A DNA stretch of 64,000 nucleotides from the NCBI RefSeq assembly GCF_018024495.1, contig NZ_CP071696.1:2976001-3040000 (forward strand). Reading direction: 5' to 3'. This document shows, piece by piece, positions 1 to 9,132 of the stretch. Position 1 is the stretch's first letter. Each line of letters starts with the position of its first letter. This stretch comes from Agromyces archimandritae (GTDB taxonomy: Bacteria > Actinomycetota > Actinomycetes > Actinomycetales > Microbacteriaceae). A program made the translations under genes and the position numbers. Under the pieces are notes generated by a model. The model searched no databases. It was not told the origin of the DNA and saw nothing but the letters and a program-made list of their open reading frames with translations.

Positions 1-81
1 CTCGGCATCGGCGTGAGCTGGGGCGGGCGCATCTTCGAGCACCGCGAGCCCGAGATCATGCTCGCCGCCGTCCGGGCCTGA
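1..81 (+). CDS. 3' end of an unidentified gene
   Basis: An open frame runs from the window edge to a TGA at 79-81 and gives the last 26 residues of a protein ending in MLAAVRA. It is in frame from base 1 and is followed 29 nt later by the next gene, so it looks like a genuine C-terminus. No motif is present in so short a stretch and I do not recognise the family. Confidence 0.5.
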   Translation, partial: LGIGVSWGGRIFEHREPEIMLAAVRA

Positions 82-110
82 GTCCAGGATCCGCGGGTAG
101 AATCGCAGGC

Positions 111-377
111 ATGTCCCTCGACCGAGACCCATCCGCCGGCGGCCTCGACGTGCTCGACCGCGAGCTCGAGAAGCTCATCGAAGACGAGCTCAGCGAGCCC
201 GGCGACCACGAGCGCTTCTCGCACTACGTGAAGAAGGAGCAGATCGTCGAGTCGGCGGTCACGGGCAAGCCGGTCAAGGCCCTCTGCGGCAAGAAGTGGA
301 CGCCGGGCCGCAACCCCGACAAGTTCCCGGTGTGCCCGGCCTGCAAGGAGATCTACGAGCGCATGCGCTCGGAGTGA
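111..377 (+). CDS. DUF3039 family protein
   Basis: This 88-residue protein has an acidic N-terminal half and a conserved C-terminal block with ALCGKKW, then PVCPACKEIYE. The lone Cys at about 59 and the CPAC pair at about 75-78 look like a small metal-binding site. The block is characteristic of the actinobacterial DUF3039 family, whose function is unknown. The ATG at 111 lies 7 nt after a TAGAAT -10 element (98-103), so the message is probably leaderless. Its position beside pncB and murI is a conserved actinobacterial neighbourhood. The role is not inferable from sequence. Confidence 0.85.
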   Translation: MSLDRDPSAGGLDVLDRELEKLIEDELSEPGDHERFSHYVKKEQIVESAVTGKPVKALCGKKWTPGRNPDKFPVCPACKEIYERMRSE

Positions 378-419
378 GGCTCCGGATGCCCGGGGTCGCC
401 CCGCGGCATCCACTCGCCG

Positions 420-1742
420 TCAGCGGTACGTCGTCGGGATGACCGCTTCGCCGCGGCCGAGCCGGAAGGCCTCGACCGGCAGCTCCTCCATGACGGCCGC
501 GTGGTGCTCGCGCGCCAGGCGCGTGCCGGCGGCGCCGAGGTAGCGTTCGTCGACCTCGCCGGCCGCGATGAGCGGCACGAGGAGGGGGCGGAGCGTCTCG
601 TCGCCGGGATCGAACTCGGGCGCGCCGCCCGGGCCGTCGCCGAGGAAGACGAGCTCCTCGCGGGCCGTGCGCGTTCCGTCGAGCCGGCGGGCGGCGTTCT
701 TCCGGCCGCCGACGCTGACCTTGTCGGCCGAGGACTTCGCGACCGACACCCATTCCCCGTCGTCGCCGCGGCGGGCGACGAGCTTGTAGACCATGCCGGC
801 GGCCGGGAAGCCGGAGCCGGTCACGACCGAGGTGCCCACGCCGTAGGAGTCGACCGGGGCGCCCGACAGCGCGGCGATCGTGAACTCGTCGAGGTCGCTC
901 GTGACGGTGATCTTCGTGCCCGTCGCGCCGAGCGCGTCGAGCTGCTCGCGGACGGCGGCGACCACGGTCGGCAGGTCGCCGGAGTCGATGCGCACCGCGC
1001 CGAGCCCGGTCCCGGCGACCTCGACGGCCGTGCGCACGCCCTGCTCGATGTCGTAGGTGTCGATGAGGAGGGTCGTGCCGACGCCGGCGGTGTCGATCTG
1101 CGCGCGGAACGCCTCGGCCTCGCTGTCGTGCAGCAGCGTGAAGGAGTGGGCGGCCGTGCCCATCGTCGGCACCCCCCAGCGGCGACCCGCCTCGAGGTTG
1201 CTCGTCGCCGCGAAGCCGGCGATGTAGGCGGCGCGCGCGGCGGCGACCGCGGCCTGCTCGTTCGTGCGGCGGGAGCCCATCTCGGCGATCGGCCGGCCGA
1301 GCGCGACCGAGACCATGCGGGCGGCGGCCGAGGCGACCGAGGAGTCCGCGTTCAGGGTCGACAGCACGATCGTCTCGAGCATGACGCCCTCGGCGAAGCC
1401 CGCATGGATCGTCAGCAGCGGCGAACCCGGGAAGTAGGCCTCGCCCTCGCGGTACCCGTGGATGTCGCCGGTGAACCGGTAATCGGCCAGCCAGTCGATC
1501 GTCGTGGGCCGCACGATGCGTTCGGCGGCGAGCCAGGCGAGCTCCGCGTCGGTGAAGCGGAACCGCTGCACGAGCTCCAGCAGCCGGCCCGTGCCGGCCA
1601 CGACGCCGTAGCGGCGGCCGGCCGGCAGGCGCCTGGCGAACGCCTCGAAGAGGCTCTCGCGTTCGGCGGTGCCGTCGGCGAGAGCCGCATCCACCATCGT
1701 GAGCTCGTACTGATCGGTGAACAGCGCAGATGACCCGGTCAC
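420..1742 (-). CDS. pncB: nicotinate phosphoribosyltransferase
   Basis: This 440-residue enzyme converts nicotinate, PRPP and ATP to nicotinate mononucleotide in NAD salvage. Family marks are the N-terminal [10 protein letters not shown], the GSRRTNE block at 156-162 and GTAAHS with a His at 199, in the position of the histidine phosphorylated during ATP-driven catalysis. Later segments IDSGDL and SYGVGT fit the PRPP and active-site regions. Length is normal for the short actinobacterial form. The GTG start at 1742 is favoured because a TAGGCT -10 (1750-1755 on the minus strand) sits 7 nt upstream. It is divergent from murI; the same pncB-murI-rph-rdgB neighbourhood occurs in mycobacteria. 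Confidence 0.94.
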   Translation of the reverse strand: MTGSSALFTDQYELTMVDAALADGTAERESLFEAFARRLPAGRRYGVVAGTGRLLELVQRFRFTDAELAWLAAERIVRPTTIDWLADYRFTGDIHGYREGEAYFPGSPLLTIHAGFAEGVMLETIVLSTLNADSSVASAAARMVSVALGRPIAEMGSRRTNEQAAVAAARAAYIAGFAATSNLEAGRRWGVPTMGTAAHSFTLLHDSEAEAFRAQIDTAGVGTTLLIDTYDIEQGVRTAVEVAGTGLGAVRIDSGDLPTVVAAVREQLDALGATGTKITVTSDLDEFTIAALSGAPVDSYGVGTSVVTGSGFPAAGMVYKLVARRGDDGEWVSVAKSSADKVSVGGRKNAARRLDGTRTAREELVFLGDGPGGAPEFDPGDETLRPLLVPLIAAGEVDERYLGAAGTRLAREHHAAVMEELPVEAFRLGRGEAVIPTTYR

Positions 1743-1811
1743 GCTCTCGAGCCTAGCGTCGGGATCGGGCAGGCCGCGGATCCGGCACGTGCCGGGCTAG
1801 GCTTGGATGTC

Positions 1812-2645
1812 GTGACCAGCGCACCGATCGGCATCTTCGACTCCGGCGTCGGCGGCCTCACCGTCGCCCGGGCCGTGAAGGATCAGCTGCCGAACGAGTC
1901 GATCCTCTACGTCGGCGACCTCGCGCACTCCCCGTACGGGCCGAAGAAGATCGCCGATGTGCGCCGCTACGCCCTCGCCGTGCTCGACGACCTCGTCGCC
2001 CAGGGCGTGAAGATGCTCGTCATCGCCTGCAACACCGCATCCGCCGCGATGCTCCGCGACGCCCGCGAACGCTACGACGTGCCCGTCGTCGAGGTCATCC
2101 AGCCGGCCGTGCGCCGCGCCGTCGCCACGACCCGGAACGGCCGCGTCGGCGTCATCGGCACAGCCGGCACCGTGCAGTCCCGCGCCTACGACGACGCCTT
2201 CGCCGCCGCACCCCACCTCGAACTGTTCACCCGAGCCTGCCCGCGCTTCGTCGAATTCGTCGAGGCGGGCGTCACGACGGGGCAGGAGGTGCTCGCCACC
2301 GCCGAGGAATACCTCGCGCCGCTCCGCCACGCCGGCGTCGACACCCTCGTGCTCGGCTGCACCCACTACCCCTTCCTGAAGGGGGCCATCCAGTACGTCA
2401 TGGGCGAGGACGTCACGCTCGTCTCGAGCGACGTCGAGACCGCCAACGACGTCTACCGGGTGCTCGTCACGCGCGGGATGGAGCGCGAAGCGGCATCCGC
2501 ACCCGAATACCGATACGAGGCGACGGGCGGCTCCACGCGGGCCTTCATCGACCTCGCCAACCGCCTTATCGGCCCCGAGATCGACGCGGTCGACCTCGTC
2601 CAGACCGGGGTGCTGACCCTTCCGCCCAGACAGGAGAACGAATGA
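1812..2645 (+). CDS. murI: glutamate racemase
   Basis: Interconverts L- and D-glutamate, supplying D-Glu for peptidoglycan. The N-terminal [12 protein letters not shown] motif and the two catalytic cysteines are present: VIACNTAS with Cys73 and LGCTHYPF with Cys183. The length of 277 residues is typical. I choose GTG 1812. The in-frame TTG at 1803 overlaps the TAGGCT -10 element (1798-1803) and cannot be inside the transcript. The spacing of 8 nt suggests a leaderless message. The stop overlaps the rph start in an ATGA junction, so murI, rph and rdgB are translationally coupled. Confidence 0.95.
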   Translation: MTSAPIGIFDSGVGGLTVARAVKDQLPNESILYVGDLAHSPYGPKKIADVRRYALAVLDDLVAQGVKMLVIACNTASAAMLRDARERYDVPVVEVIQPAVRRAVATTRNGRVGVIGTAGTVQSRAYDDAFAAAPHLELFTRACPRFVEFVEAGVTTGQEVLATAEEYLAPLRHAGVDTLVLGCTHYPFLKGAIQYVMGEDVTLVSSDVETANDVYRVLVTRGMEREAASAPEYRYEATGGSTRAFIDLANRLIGPEIDAVDLVQTGVLTLPPRQENE

Positions 2646-3400
2646 CCGACGCAGTGGATGCCGTGACGCGAGCAGACGGCCGCACGCCCGAGGCGTTGCG
2701 CACCGTCACGATCGAACGCGGCTGGAGCGAGCACGCCGAGGGCAGCGCCCTCATCTCCTTCGGCCGCACGAAGGTGCTGTGCACGGCCTCGTTCACCAAC
2801 GGCGTGCCGCGGTGGATGATGGGCTCCGGCAAGGGCTGGGTCACCGCCGAGTACGCGATGCTGCCGCGTGCGACGAACACGCGCGGCGACCGCGAGTCGG
2901 TGCGCGGCAAGATCGGCGGCCGCACCCACGAGATCAGCCGCCTCATCGGGCGGAGCCTCCGCGCCGTCGTCGACACGAAGGCGCTCGGCGAGAACACCAT
3001 CGTCATCGACTGCGACGTGCTGCAGGCCGACGGCGGCACCCGCACCGCGGCGATCACCGGCGCCTACGTCGCCCTCGCCGACGCCGTCGAGTGGGCGCGC
3101 GGCAAGGGCTTCATCGGCAAGCGCGCCACCCCCCTCATCGACTCGGTCGCCGCCGTCTCCGTCGGCATCATCGACGGCACCCCGATGCTCGACCTCGCCT
3201 ATACCGAGGACGTGCGCGCCGAAACCGACATGAACGTCGTCGCCACCGGCCGCGGCCTCTTCGTCGAAGTGCAGGGCACCGCCGAGGGCGCCCCGTTCGA
3301 CCGCCGCGAGCTCGACGCCCTGCTCGACTTCGCCCTCGCCGGCACGGCCGAGCTCACCGAGATCCAGCGGGCCGTGCTCGCCGCCGACACGGAGGCCTGA
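2642..3400 (+). CDS. rph: ribonuclease PH
   Basis: A phosphorolytic 3'-5' exoribonuclease that trims tRNA precursors. The 252-residue protein shows the family landmarks in order: N-terminal [35 protein letters not shown], the [20 protein letters not shown] block with phosphate-binding arginines, and [18 protein letters not shown]. The ATG overlaps the murI stop by 4 nt and the TGA overlaps the rdgB ATG, so it is the middle gene of a tight three-gene operon. Nothing unusual is seen. Confidence 0.95.
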   Translation: MTDAVDAVTRADGRTPEALRTVTIERGWSEHAEGSALISFGRTKVLCTASFTNGVPRWMMGSGKGWVTAEYAMLPRATNTRGDRESVRGKIGGRTHEISRLIGRSLRAVVDTKALGENTIVIDCDVLQADGGTRTAAITGAYVALADAVEWARGKGFIGKRATPLIDSVAAVSVGIIDGTPMLDLAYTEDVRAETDMNVVATGRGLFVEVQGTAEGAPFDRRELDALLDFALAGTAELTEIQRAVLAADTEA

Positions 3401-3993
3401 TGCCGCAGGAGCTCGTGCTGGCGACCCACAACGCGCACAAGGTCGCCGAGTTCCAGCGCATCGTCGGCGAGCGGATGCCCGGAGCGGTCGTCCTCGCCTA
3501 CGACGGCCCCGAGCCCGTCGAGGACGGCACGAGCTTCGCCGCGAACGCCCTCATCAAAGCCCGCGCCGCCGCCGCGCACACCGGCCGCATCGCGCTCGCC
3601 GACGACTCGGGCATCACCGTCGACATCCTGGGCGCCGCCCCCGGCATCCTCTCGGCGCGCTGGTCCGGCACCCGCGACGACCGCGCGAACCGCGAACTGC
3701 TGCTCGCCCAGCTCGCCGACATCCGCGACGAGGATCGCGGGGCGCGCTTCACGTGCGCGATCGCCGTCGTCGCCCCCGATGGGCGCGAAGAGGTCGCCGA
3801 GGGCGTCTGGCCGGGGCGGATCGCCCGCGCCGCCGCGGGCGAGCACGGCTTCGGCTACGACCCCGTGTTCGTGCCCGACGGCGGCGAACTGACCGCCGCC
3901 GAACTCGCCCCCGAGGCGAAGGACGCCGACTCGCACCGGGCGCGGGCGCTCGCGCTCGCCGTGCCCGTGATCGAGCGGCTCGCCGCCGGCTGA
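3400..3993 (+). CDS. rdgB: RdgB/HAM1 non-canonical purine NTP pyrophosphatase
   Basis: Hydrolyses ITP, dITP and XTP to monophosphates, keeping deaminated purines out of nucleic acids. The 197-residue protein starts with the family motif LATHNAHKVAEF and contains TSFAANALIKA, ALADDSGI, the GFGYDPVF motif and the C-terminal SHRARAL motif. The ATG at 3400 overlaps the rph stop (TGATG), so expression is coupled. Length and motifs are normal. Confidence 0.95.
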   Translation: MPQELVLATHNAHKVAEFQRIVGERMPGAVVLAYDGPEPVEDGTSFAANALIKARAAAAHTGRIALADDSGITVDILGAAPGILSARWSGTRDDRANRELLLAQLADIRDEDRGARFTCAIAVVAPDGREEVAEGVWPGRIARAAAGEHGFGYDPVFVPDGGELTAAELAPEAKDADSHRARALALAVPVIERLAAG

Positions 3994-4094
3994 GGCCGGG
4001 CGGCCCGGCGCGCCCGCGCGGCGGCGGCGAGAACGGGAATGAGTCCCATTCCCATCATCGGCGCGGCCCGGCATCCATGCCTACGCTTGAGGTG

Positions 4095-5018
4095 ATGGCA
4101 CACTCGCACGATCACGTACCGGCCGCGGCGGGCCGCACCCGCATCGTCATCGCGATGGCGATCATCGGGGCGTTCCTCGTCGTGCAGGTGATCGGCGCGT
4201 GGATCTCGGGCTCGCTCGCGCTCGCCGCCGACGCCGGGCACATGGCCGGCGACCTCGTCGGGCTGGTCGTCGCGCTCATCGCCGCGATCGTCGCCGCCCG
4301 CCCGCCGAGCGACCGGCAGACCTACGGGTACCGTCGCGCCGAGGTGTTCGGGGCGCTCGTGAACGGAGTCCTCCTCATCGTCGTGGCCGCAGCCGTCGTC
4401 ATCGGCGCGATCGGCCGCCTCGTCAGCGGCGCCGAGGGGGAGGCGCACGAGGTCGCCGGCACCCCGATGCTCGTCGTCGCGATCATCGGCCTCGCCGCGA
4501 ACATCGCGGCCATGCTCGTGCTCCGCGGCGGGGCCGGATCCTCGATCAACGTGCGCGGCGCCTACCTCGAAGTGCTCGGCGACACCATCGGTTCCGTGCT
4601 CGTCATCGCCGCCGCCCTCGTCATCGCCGCGTCCGGCTTCGACGCCGCCGACGCCATCGCTTCGCTGGCGATCGCCGTGCTCATCGTGCCGCGCGCGATC
4701 GTGCTGCTGCGCGAGGTGGTCCGGGTGCTGGCGGAAGCCGCCCCGCCCGGCACCGACGTCGCCGACATCCGCGCGCATCTGCTCGGCAGCCCCGGCGTCG
4801 TCGATGTGCATGACGTGCACGTCTGGCAGATCACGACCGGCGCGCCCGTCTTCACCGCGCACGTCGTGGTCGAGCCCGAGGTGTTCGCTTCGGGCCGGGC
4901 GGGGGATCTGCTCGACGAGCTCGGCGGATGCCTGAGCGAGCACTTCGACGTCGAGCACTCGACGTTCCAGCTCGAACCGGCCGACCGCACCGAGCGGGAG
5001 CGCGGGGCGCACCCGTAG
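4095..5018 (+). CDS. cation diffusion facilitator (Zn/Co/Cd efflux)
   Basis: A 307-residue member of the CDF family, which exports divalent metals by proton antiport. It has a His-rich N-terminus (HSHDH), about six membrane helices up to residue ~215 and a cytoplasmic C-terminal domain with VHDVHVWQI typical of the regulatory metal-binding fold. The transmembrane metal site in helix 2 is ADAGHMAGD (HxxxD). In helix 5 the usual His-x3-Asp is LEVLGD, that is Glu-x3-Asp, so the site is altered and metal preference is uncertain. A TACGCT -10 (4082-4087) lies 7 nt before the ATG. It is a separate unit 101 nt after rdgB. Confidence 0.9.
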   Translation: MAHSHDHVPAAAGRTRIVIAMAIIGAFLVVQVIGAWISGSLALAADAGHMAGDLVGLVVALIAAIVAARPPSDRQTYGYRRAEVFGALVNGVLLIVVAAAVVIGAIGRLVSGAEGEAHEVAGTPMLVVAIIGLAANIAAMLVLRGGAGSSINVRGAYLEVLGDTIGSVLVIAAALVIAASGFDAADAIASLAIAVLIVPRAIVLLREVVRVLAEAAPPGTDVADIRAHLLGSPGVVDVHDVHVWQITTGAPVFTAHVVVEPEVFASGRAGDLLDELGGCLSEHFDVEHSTFQLEPADRTERERGAHP

Positions 5019-5065
5019 CGGGCCGGCCGGGCGGGGGCGCCGGGGCATCCGCACCCGGATCGTGC

Positions 5066-5812
5066 TCAGTCCTCGCTCTGACGATCCCGGTCGAAGACGT
5101 CGGGGTCGAGGACGAGGTCGGCGGCCTCCTGCGGGTCGGTGACGACGTCTTCGCCGGCCGCTTCGGCGCGGCGGGCCTTGCGCGAGGACTGCCAGTAGTG
5201 CCACAGCGTCGGGACGAGCGTGACGACGACCGCGCCGATGAGGATGACGTCGATGTACTCGCGGACGAACTCGGCGACCGGCGGGATGTAGCCGATGAGG
5301 TAGCCGAAGACCGTGAGGCCTGCGCCCCAGATCACCGCGCCGATGAGGTTGTACAGACTGTACTTGCGGTAGTCCATATGCCCGACGCCCGCGGCGACGG
5401 GGGTGAAGGTGCGCACGATCGGCACGAAGCGGGCGAGGATGACGGCCAGGCCGCCGAAGCGTTCGAAGAACGCGTTCGTGCGTTCGACGTTCTTCACGCT
5501 GAACAGGCCGGATTCCTTGCGCTCGAACACCCGTGGCCCGAGTTTGTGGCCGATGAGGTAGCCGACCTCGCCGCCGACGAACGCGGCGACGCCGATCGCG
5601 AGGCCGACCCACCAGATCTCGACGCCGAAGACGAGGCTCGTGTGCGTCAGCAGCCCCGAGATGACGAGGAGCGTGTCGCCCGGCAGCAGGAACCCGACGA
5701 GCAGGCCGGTCTCGGCGAAGACGATGAAGCACACCACGAGCAGGGCCCACGGGCCTGCGCCGGCGATGATGACCTCGGGATCGAGCCATGGGATGAGCGC
5801 AGACTGAACCAT
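5066..5812 (-). CDS. DedA family membrane protein
   Basis: A 248-residue polytopic protein of the DedA (SNARE-associated/VTT) family, members of which act as lipid carriers or maintain membrane homeostasis. Seen: ETGLLVGFLLPGDTLL near residue 35-50, GEVGYLIGHKLG, FERFGGLAVILARFVPIVRTFTPVAAGVGHMDYRKY with the conserved R-F-x-P-x-x-R core, and a hydrophobic helix near 185-205. An acidic soluble tail of about 45 residues follows. A TAGACT element on the minus strand near 5886-5891 may be its promoter, giving a leader of about 70 nt. The substrate is unknown. Confidence 0.88.
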   Translation of the reverse strand: MVQSALIPWLDPEVIIAGAGPWALLVVCFIVFAETGLLVGFLLPGDTLLVISGLLTHTSLVFGVEIWWVGLAIGVAAFVGGEVGYLIGHKLGPRVFERKESGLFSVKNVERTNAFFERFGGLAVILARFVPIVRTFTPVAAGVGHMDYRKYSLYNLIGAVIWGAGLTVFGYLIGYIPPVAEFVREYIDVILIGAVVVTLVPTLWHYWQSSRKARRAEAAGEDVVTDPQEAADLVLDPDVFDRDRQSED

Positions 5813-5988
5813 GACGGTGATTTCCCCTGAGTGTCGTCGTCGGACCTGGCGGACGCCGGGTCGCGTGGCGGCGGCTGTCTTCTGCAGTCTAGTGAGCCGG
5901 AAGCCCTGGACACGGGGCGAAAGCCGTGAATCATCCGCAAGGATGAGGCGGCTCGTACAGGGGTGGATCCCGGAGGTGGACGAACGCG

Positions 5989-6016
5989 GACGGCCGGCCC
6001 CGCAGGGCCGGCCGTC
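5989..6016 (-). terminator. GC-rich hairpin after heme oxygenase
   Basis: A perfect 12-bp inverted repeat (5989-6000 with 6005-6016) with a 4-nt CGCA loop lies 20 nt downstream of the heme oxygenase stop on the minus strand. There is no clear U-tract, as is usual for actinobacterial terminators. Its position at a gene end supports a transcription end or mRNA-stabilising role. Confidence 0.6.
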
Positions 6017-6035
6017 GCTCGCGCGGTGCCCGCCG

Positions 6036-6689
6036 TCAGGCGGCGAGGGCCTCGAAGACGGCGGCGTTGTAGCGGAAGGACTCCAGCACCTCGGCGACGA
6101 GGCGGTCGACCTGCTCGGGGTCGAGGGCGAGGTCGTTCATGGCCTCGCGGTAGGCGCGCTTGACCTTCACGACGCCGTCGGCGGCGATGTCGAAGCGGTA
6201 GAACGAGAGCTGCTCCTCGGTGGCGCCGTAGTGGCGGGCGACGAGCTTGGCGATCGCCTGGCCGCCCGAGAGGTCGCCGAGGTAGCGGGTGTAGTGGTGG
6301 GCGAGGTAGCGGACGTCGTCGCCGGCGAGCTCGCGGAGGTGCTCGACGTAGTCGCGGGTGGCCGGGAGCATGGGGTGGGCGTCGCGCCAGTCCGCGGCGC
6401 CGAGGGCGACGAGGTCGGCCTCGATCGCGGCGAGGCGGGCCAGGCCCGGGTCGAAGACCTTCGGGTCGCCGGAGCGGGATCCGCGGGCCTCGAGCGCCTC
6501 GTAGATCCACGCGTACTGCGCGAGGTAGCGGGTGTACTCGGCCAGGCTCAGCTTGCCGCCCATGAGGTCGACGATGAAGCCGCGGTTCTCGGCGTCCTTG
6601 TGCACGTCGGCGGATGCGGCGCGCACGAGCGCGGCGACGTCGAGGGGCGCTTCGGCGCTGCGTGCGGGGGCTTCGACGGTGATCGACAT
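6036..6689 (-). CDS. hmuO: biliverdin-producing heme oxygenase
   Basis: Opens heme to biliverdin, CO and iron. The 217-residue protein has the proximal heme-ligand His in SADVHKDAENRGF, followed by LMGGKLSLAEY, and the distal-helix motif RYLGDLSGGQAI, all diagnostic of the HmuO/HO-1 family. I start at the ATG at 6689 (MSITVEAP). An upstream extension reading would run through the iron box at 6751-6769. That box, 62 nt upstream of the start, implies repression by an IdeR/DtxR regulator in iron-replete cells, so the likely role is iron scavenging from heme. No heme importer is beside it. Confidence 0.93.
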   Translation of the reverse strand: MSITVEAPARSAEAPLDVAALVRAASADVHKDAENRGFIVDLMGGKLSLAEYTRYLAQYAWIYEALEARGSRSGDPKVFDPGLARLAAIEADLVALGAADWRDAHPMLPATRDYVEHLRELAGDDVRYLAHHYTRYLGDLSGGQAIAKLVARHYGATEEQLSFYRFDIAADGVVKVKRAYREAMNDLALDPEQVDRLVAEVLESFRYNAAVFEALAA

Positions 6690-6750
6690 GGGGCCTCGAT
6701 TCGGTGCGGTCCGCGTGGGCGGGTTCGGTCGACCCCGAACGGGGGTCAAG

Positions 6751-6769
6751 TGAGGTGAGGGTAACCTAA
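6751..6769 (-). promoter_or_regulatory. IdeR/DtxR-type iron box of heme oxygenase
   Basis: The plus strand reads TGAGGTGAGGGTAACCTAA, which matches the 19-bp DtxR/IdeR consensus TTAGGTTAGGCTAACCTAA at 16 of 19 positions, including the whole AACCTAA half. It lies 62 bp upstream of the heme oxygenase ATG, where a repressor would cover the promoter. Heme oxygenase genes are well-known members of the DtxR regulon in corynebacteria. The regulator itself is not in the window. Confidence 0.8.
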
Positions 6770-6880
6770 CCTTCACTCATCGTAGACGAGCGAGGGCCGC
6801 TCGGGAAGCGGATGCCGACGATTCGACGGAATCGGCACGGAACGGCGCGCCGCGGCATCCGCACACCGGCATGCATTCGG

Positions 6881-6962
6881 TGCGGAAGGTGGGACTCGAA
6901 CCCACACGCCCGAAGGCACAGGAACCTAAATCCTGCGTGTCTACCGGTTTCACCACTCCCGC
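6881..6962 (-). tRNA. tRNA-Leu (anticodon UAG)
   Basis: On the minus strand the sequence folds as a class II tRNA. The acceptor stem is GCGGGAG with CTTCCGC, there is a D-arm, and the anticodon stem CAGGA/TCCTG encloses a TTTAGGT loop with anticodon TAG at 6928-6926. A long variable arm (GTGCCTTCGGGCGT) and a T-arm with GGGTTCGAGTCCC follow. The discriminator is A and CCA is not encoded. The long variable arm and UAG anticodon identify leucine. Confidence 0.95.
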
Positions 6963-7030
6963 GCGTGCGCGCCCAGTCTATGCGCGCACGGGCTGTGGAT
7001 AATTCTCGGGGTCTTCCGTGCGCATCATCC

Positions 7031-8269
7031 ATGATGGTCGCCATGGAAGAACCCGTACGCACGATCGCCGACCGGGTGCGCGCACGCGTGCTCCGCGAGG
7101 GGGTCGACCTCGCAGGCGGGTCCGCCGGCGCCGAGCGCATCGTCAGAGAAGAGGTGCGCCGCTACGGCGAACGCGCCCTGGCCGGCTCGCACGCGCTGCT
7201 CGCCGACGAGGCGGCGACCGCCCGAGACGTCGTCGCGAGCCTCACCGGGTTCGGGCCGCTGCAGCCTTTCTTCGACGACGAATCGGTCGAGGAGATCTGG
7301 ATCAACTCGCCCACGAAGGTCTTCGTCGCCCGCAACGGCGTCTCCGAGCTCACGAACGTCGTCCTCAGCGATCGCGAGGTGCGCGAGCTCGTCGAGCGGA
7401 TGCTGCAGTCCAGCGGCCGCCGCGTCGACCTCTCCCAGCCCTTCGTCGACGCGTCCCTGCCCGACGGCTCGCGCCTGCACGTCGCGATCCCGGACGTCGT
7501 GCGCGGCCACTGGTCGGTGAACATCCGCAAGTTCCAGCGGCGCATCCGCTCGCTCGACACCCTCGTCGAGCTCGGGTCGATGGATGCCGGCGCCGCACGC
7601 TTCCTCGAGCTCGCCGTCGTCTCGGGGGCCAACATCCTCGTCTCCGGGGCCACGCACACCGGCAAGACGACGATGATCAACGCGCTCATGTCCTCCGCCC
7701 GGGCGAACGACCGCGTCATCACCGTCGAGGAGACCTTCGAGCTCGACCTCGACGTGCGCGACCTCGTCGCCCTGCAGTGCCGCCAGCCGAGCCTCGAAGG
7801 CACCGGGGAGATCACCCTGCGCCGCCTCATCAAAGAGGCTCTCCGCATGCGACCCGACCGCCTCATCGTCGGCGAGGTGCGCGAGGCGGAGAGCCTCGAC
7901 CTCCTCATCGCGCTGAATTCCGGCCTGCCGGGCATGTGCACGATCCATGCGAACTCCGCCCGCGATGCGCTCGCCAAGCTCTGCACCCTGCCGCTGCTGG
8001 CCGGCCGCAACATCGACTCCGCCTTCGTCGTGCCGACCGTCGCCGCAACGATCGACCTCGTCGTGCACCTCACGATCGACGAGCACGGCGTGCGCCGGGT
8101 GCACGAGATCCTCGCGACGACCGGTGGATGCCGCGGCGCCGTCGTCGAGGCCGAGCCGCTGTTCGTGCGGCGCGGCGGCCGCCTCGAAGCGACCGGGACG
8201 ATGCCGGCCAGGGTCGAGAAGTTCCCCGACCGCGACGGGCTCGAGGCCCTGCTGGGGGTCGCGGCATGA
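7031..8269 (+). CDS. cpaF: CpaF/TadA secretion ATPase of a Tad pilus
   Basis: The hexameric ATPase that powers Tad/Flp pilus assembly from the cytoplasm (about 412 residues). An N-terminal helical domain is followed by GFGPLQPFFDDESVEEIWIN, then the Walker A GATHTGKTT near 206-214, the VITVEETFEL acidic segment, the Walker B-like RLIVGEVREAES and the conserved GMCTIHANS. The start is uncertain: in-frame ATGs at 7031, 7034 and 7043 are all possible and none has a strong Shine-Dalgarno sequence. The stop overlaps the tadB ATG (ATGA). The usual partner TadZ/CpaE is not upstream; a tRNA-Leu is there instead. Confidence 0.92.
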   Translation: MMVAMEEPVRTIADRVRARVLREGVDLAGGSAGAERIVREEVRRYGERALAGSHALLADEAATARDVVASLTGFGPLQPFFDDESVEEIWINSPTKVFVARNGVSELTNVVLSDREVRELVERMLQSSGRRVDLSQPFVDASLPDGSRLHVAIPDVVRGHWSVNIRKFQRRIRSLDTLVELGSMDAGAARFLELAVVSGANILVSGATHTGKTTMINALMSSARANDRVITVEETFELDLDVRDLVALQCRQPSLEGTGEITLRRLIKEALRMRPDRLIVGEVREAESLDLLIALNSGLPGMCTIHANSARDALAKLCTLPLLAGRNIDSAFVVPTVAATIDLVVHLTIDEHGVRRVHEILATTGGCRGAVVEAEPLFVRRGGRLEATGTMPARVEKFPDRDGLEALLGVAA

Positions 8270-9132
8270 CCGCCCTCGCCCTCGGGGCGCTCCTCGGACT
8301 CGGGCTGCTGCTCGTGGCCTCGCCGTTCCTCTGGCCGGCCGGTGCCCGAACGGCCTCCCGCAAGAGCGGGCTCGCCGATCGGGTGACCGCAGAGCTCTCG
8401 CTCGCCGGCCTCGAACGTGTGCCGATCCCCGCCGTCGTCGCCGTCTGCCTCTTCCTCGGCGTCGTCGCGGCCGCCCTCGTGCAGGCGATCCTCGGCCTGC
8501 CCGTCCTGGCACTCGTCGCCGGCCTCCTCGGCGCCGCGCTGCCGGCCATCGTCATCCACCGTCGCGCCGCCCACCGCCGGGCCGAGCACCGCGCCGTCTG
8601 GCCCGACGTCGTCGACCACCTCGTCTCGAGCGTGCGGAGCGGCATGAGCCTGCCGGACGCGGTCGGATCCCTCGCCGAGCTCGGGCCCGCGCCCACACGG
8701 CGCGCCTTCGCCGCCTTCGAACACGAGTACCGCGCCTCCGGCAACTTCGCCGTCTGCCTCGAACGGCTGAAGGGGCGCCTGGCCGACCCCGTCGCCGACC
8801 GCATCCTCGAAACCCTGCGCATGGCGCGCGAGGTCGGCGGCACCGACCTGACCGCGGTGCTCCGGGGCCTGGCCGGTTATCTCCGCGAGGACGCGGCGCT
8901 GCGGGCCGAGGTCGTCGCCCGGCAGTCGTGGATCCGCAACGCCGCCAGGCTCGGCGTCGCCGCCCCGTGGCTGCTGCTGCTCCTGCTCGCCTCACGCCCC
9001 GAGGCGATCGCCTCGTACAACAGCCCGGCCGGCACGGGCCTCTTGATCGCCGGCGTCGTCATCACCTTCGTCGCCTACCGGTCGATGGTCGCCCTCGGCC
9101 GCATCCCCGAGGAGCGCCGATGGTTCCGCTGA
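8266..9132 (+). CDS. tadB: TadB-like pilus assembly membrane protein
   Basis: A 288-residue inner-membrane platform protein of the Tad system, related to GspF. Two hydrophobic segments near the N-terminus (about 4-25 and 55-95), a cytoplasmic domain with RSGMSLPDAV and EVGGTDLTAVLRGL, and two C-terminal helices (about 225-270) give the expected layout. It overlaps cpaF by 4 nt and tadC by 13 nt, so it is co-translated. Assignment rests on domain layout and on the operon. Confidence 0.88.
   Translation: MTALALGALLGLGLLLVASPFLWPAGARTASRKSGLADRVTAELSLAGLERVPIPAVVAVCLFLGVVAAALVQAILGLPVLALVAGLLGAALPAIVIHRRAAHRRAEHRAVWPDVVDHLVSSVRSGMSLPDAVGSLAELGPAPTRRAFAAFEHEYRASGNFAVCLERLKGRLADPVADRILETLRMAREVGGTDLTAVLRGLAGYLREDAALRAEVVARQSWIRNAARLGVAAPWLLLLLLASRPEAIASYNSPAGTGLLIAGVVITFVAYRSMVALGRIPEERRWFR

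Noticed and set aside
501..1733. Long open frame antisense to pncB (410 codons)
   Set aside because: It is a shadow of a high-GC gene: rich in Arg, Ala and Gly, no domain, and exactly opposite a clear enzyme. Similar long antisense frames opposite the MMPL, ilvB and accC-like genes were rejected for the same reason.
1803..1811. TTG at 1803 as the murI start
   Set aside because: It overlaps the TAGGCT -10 element, so it would not be transcribed; GTG at 1812 also gives the normal family N-terminus.
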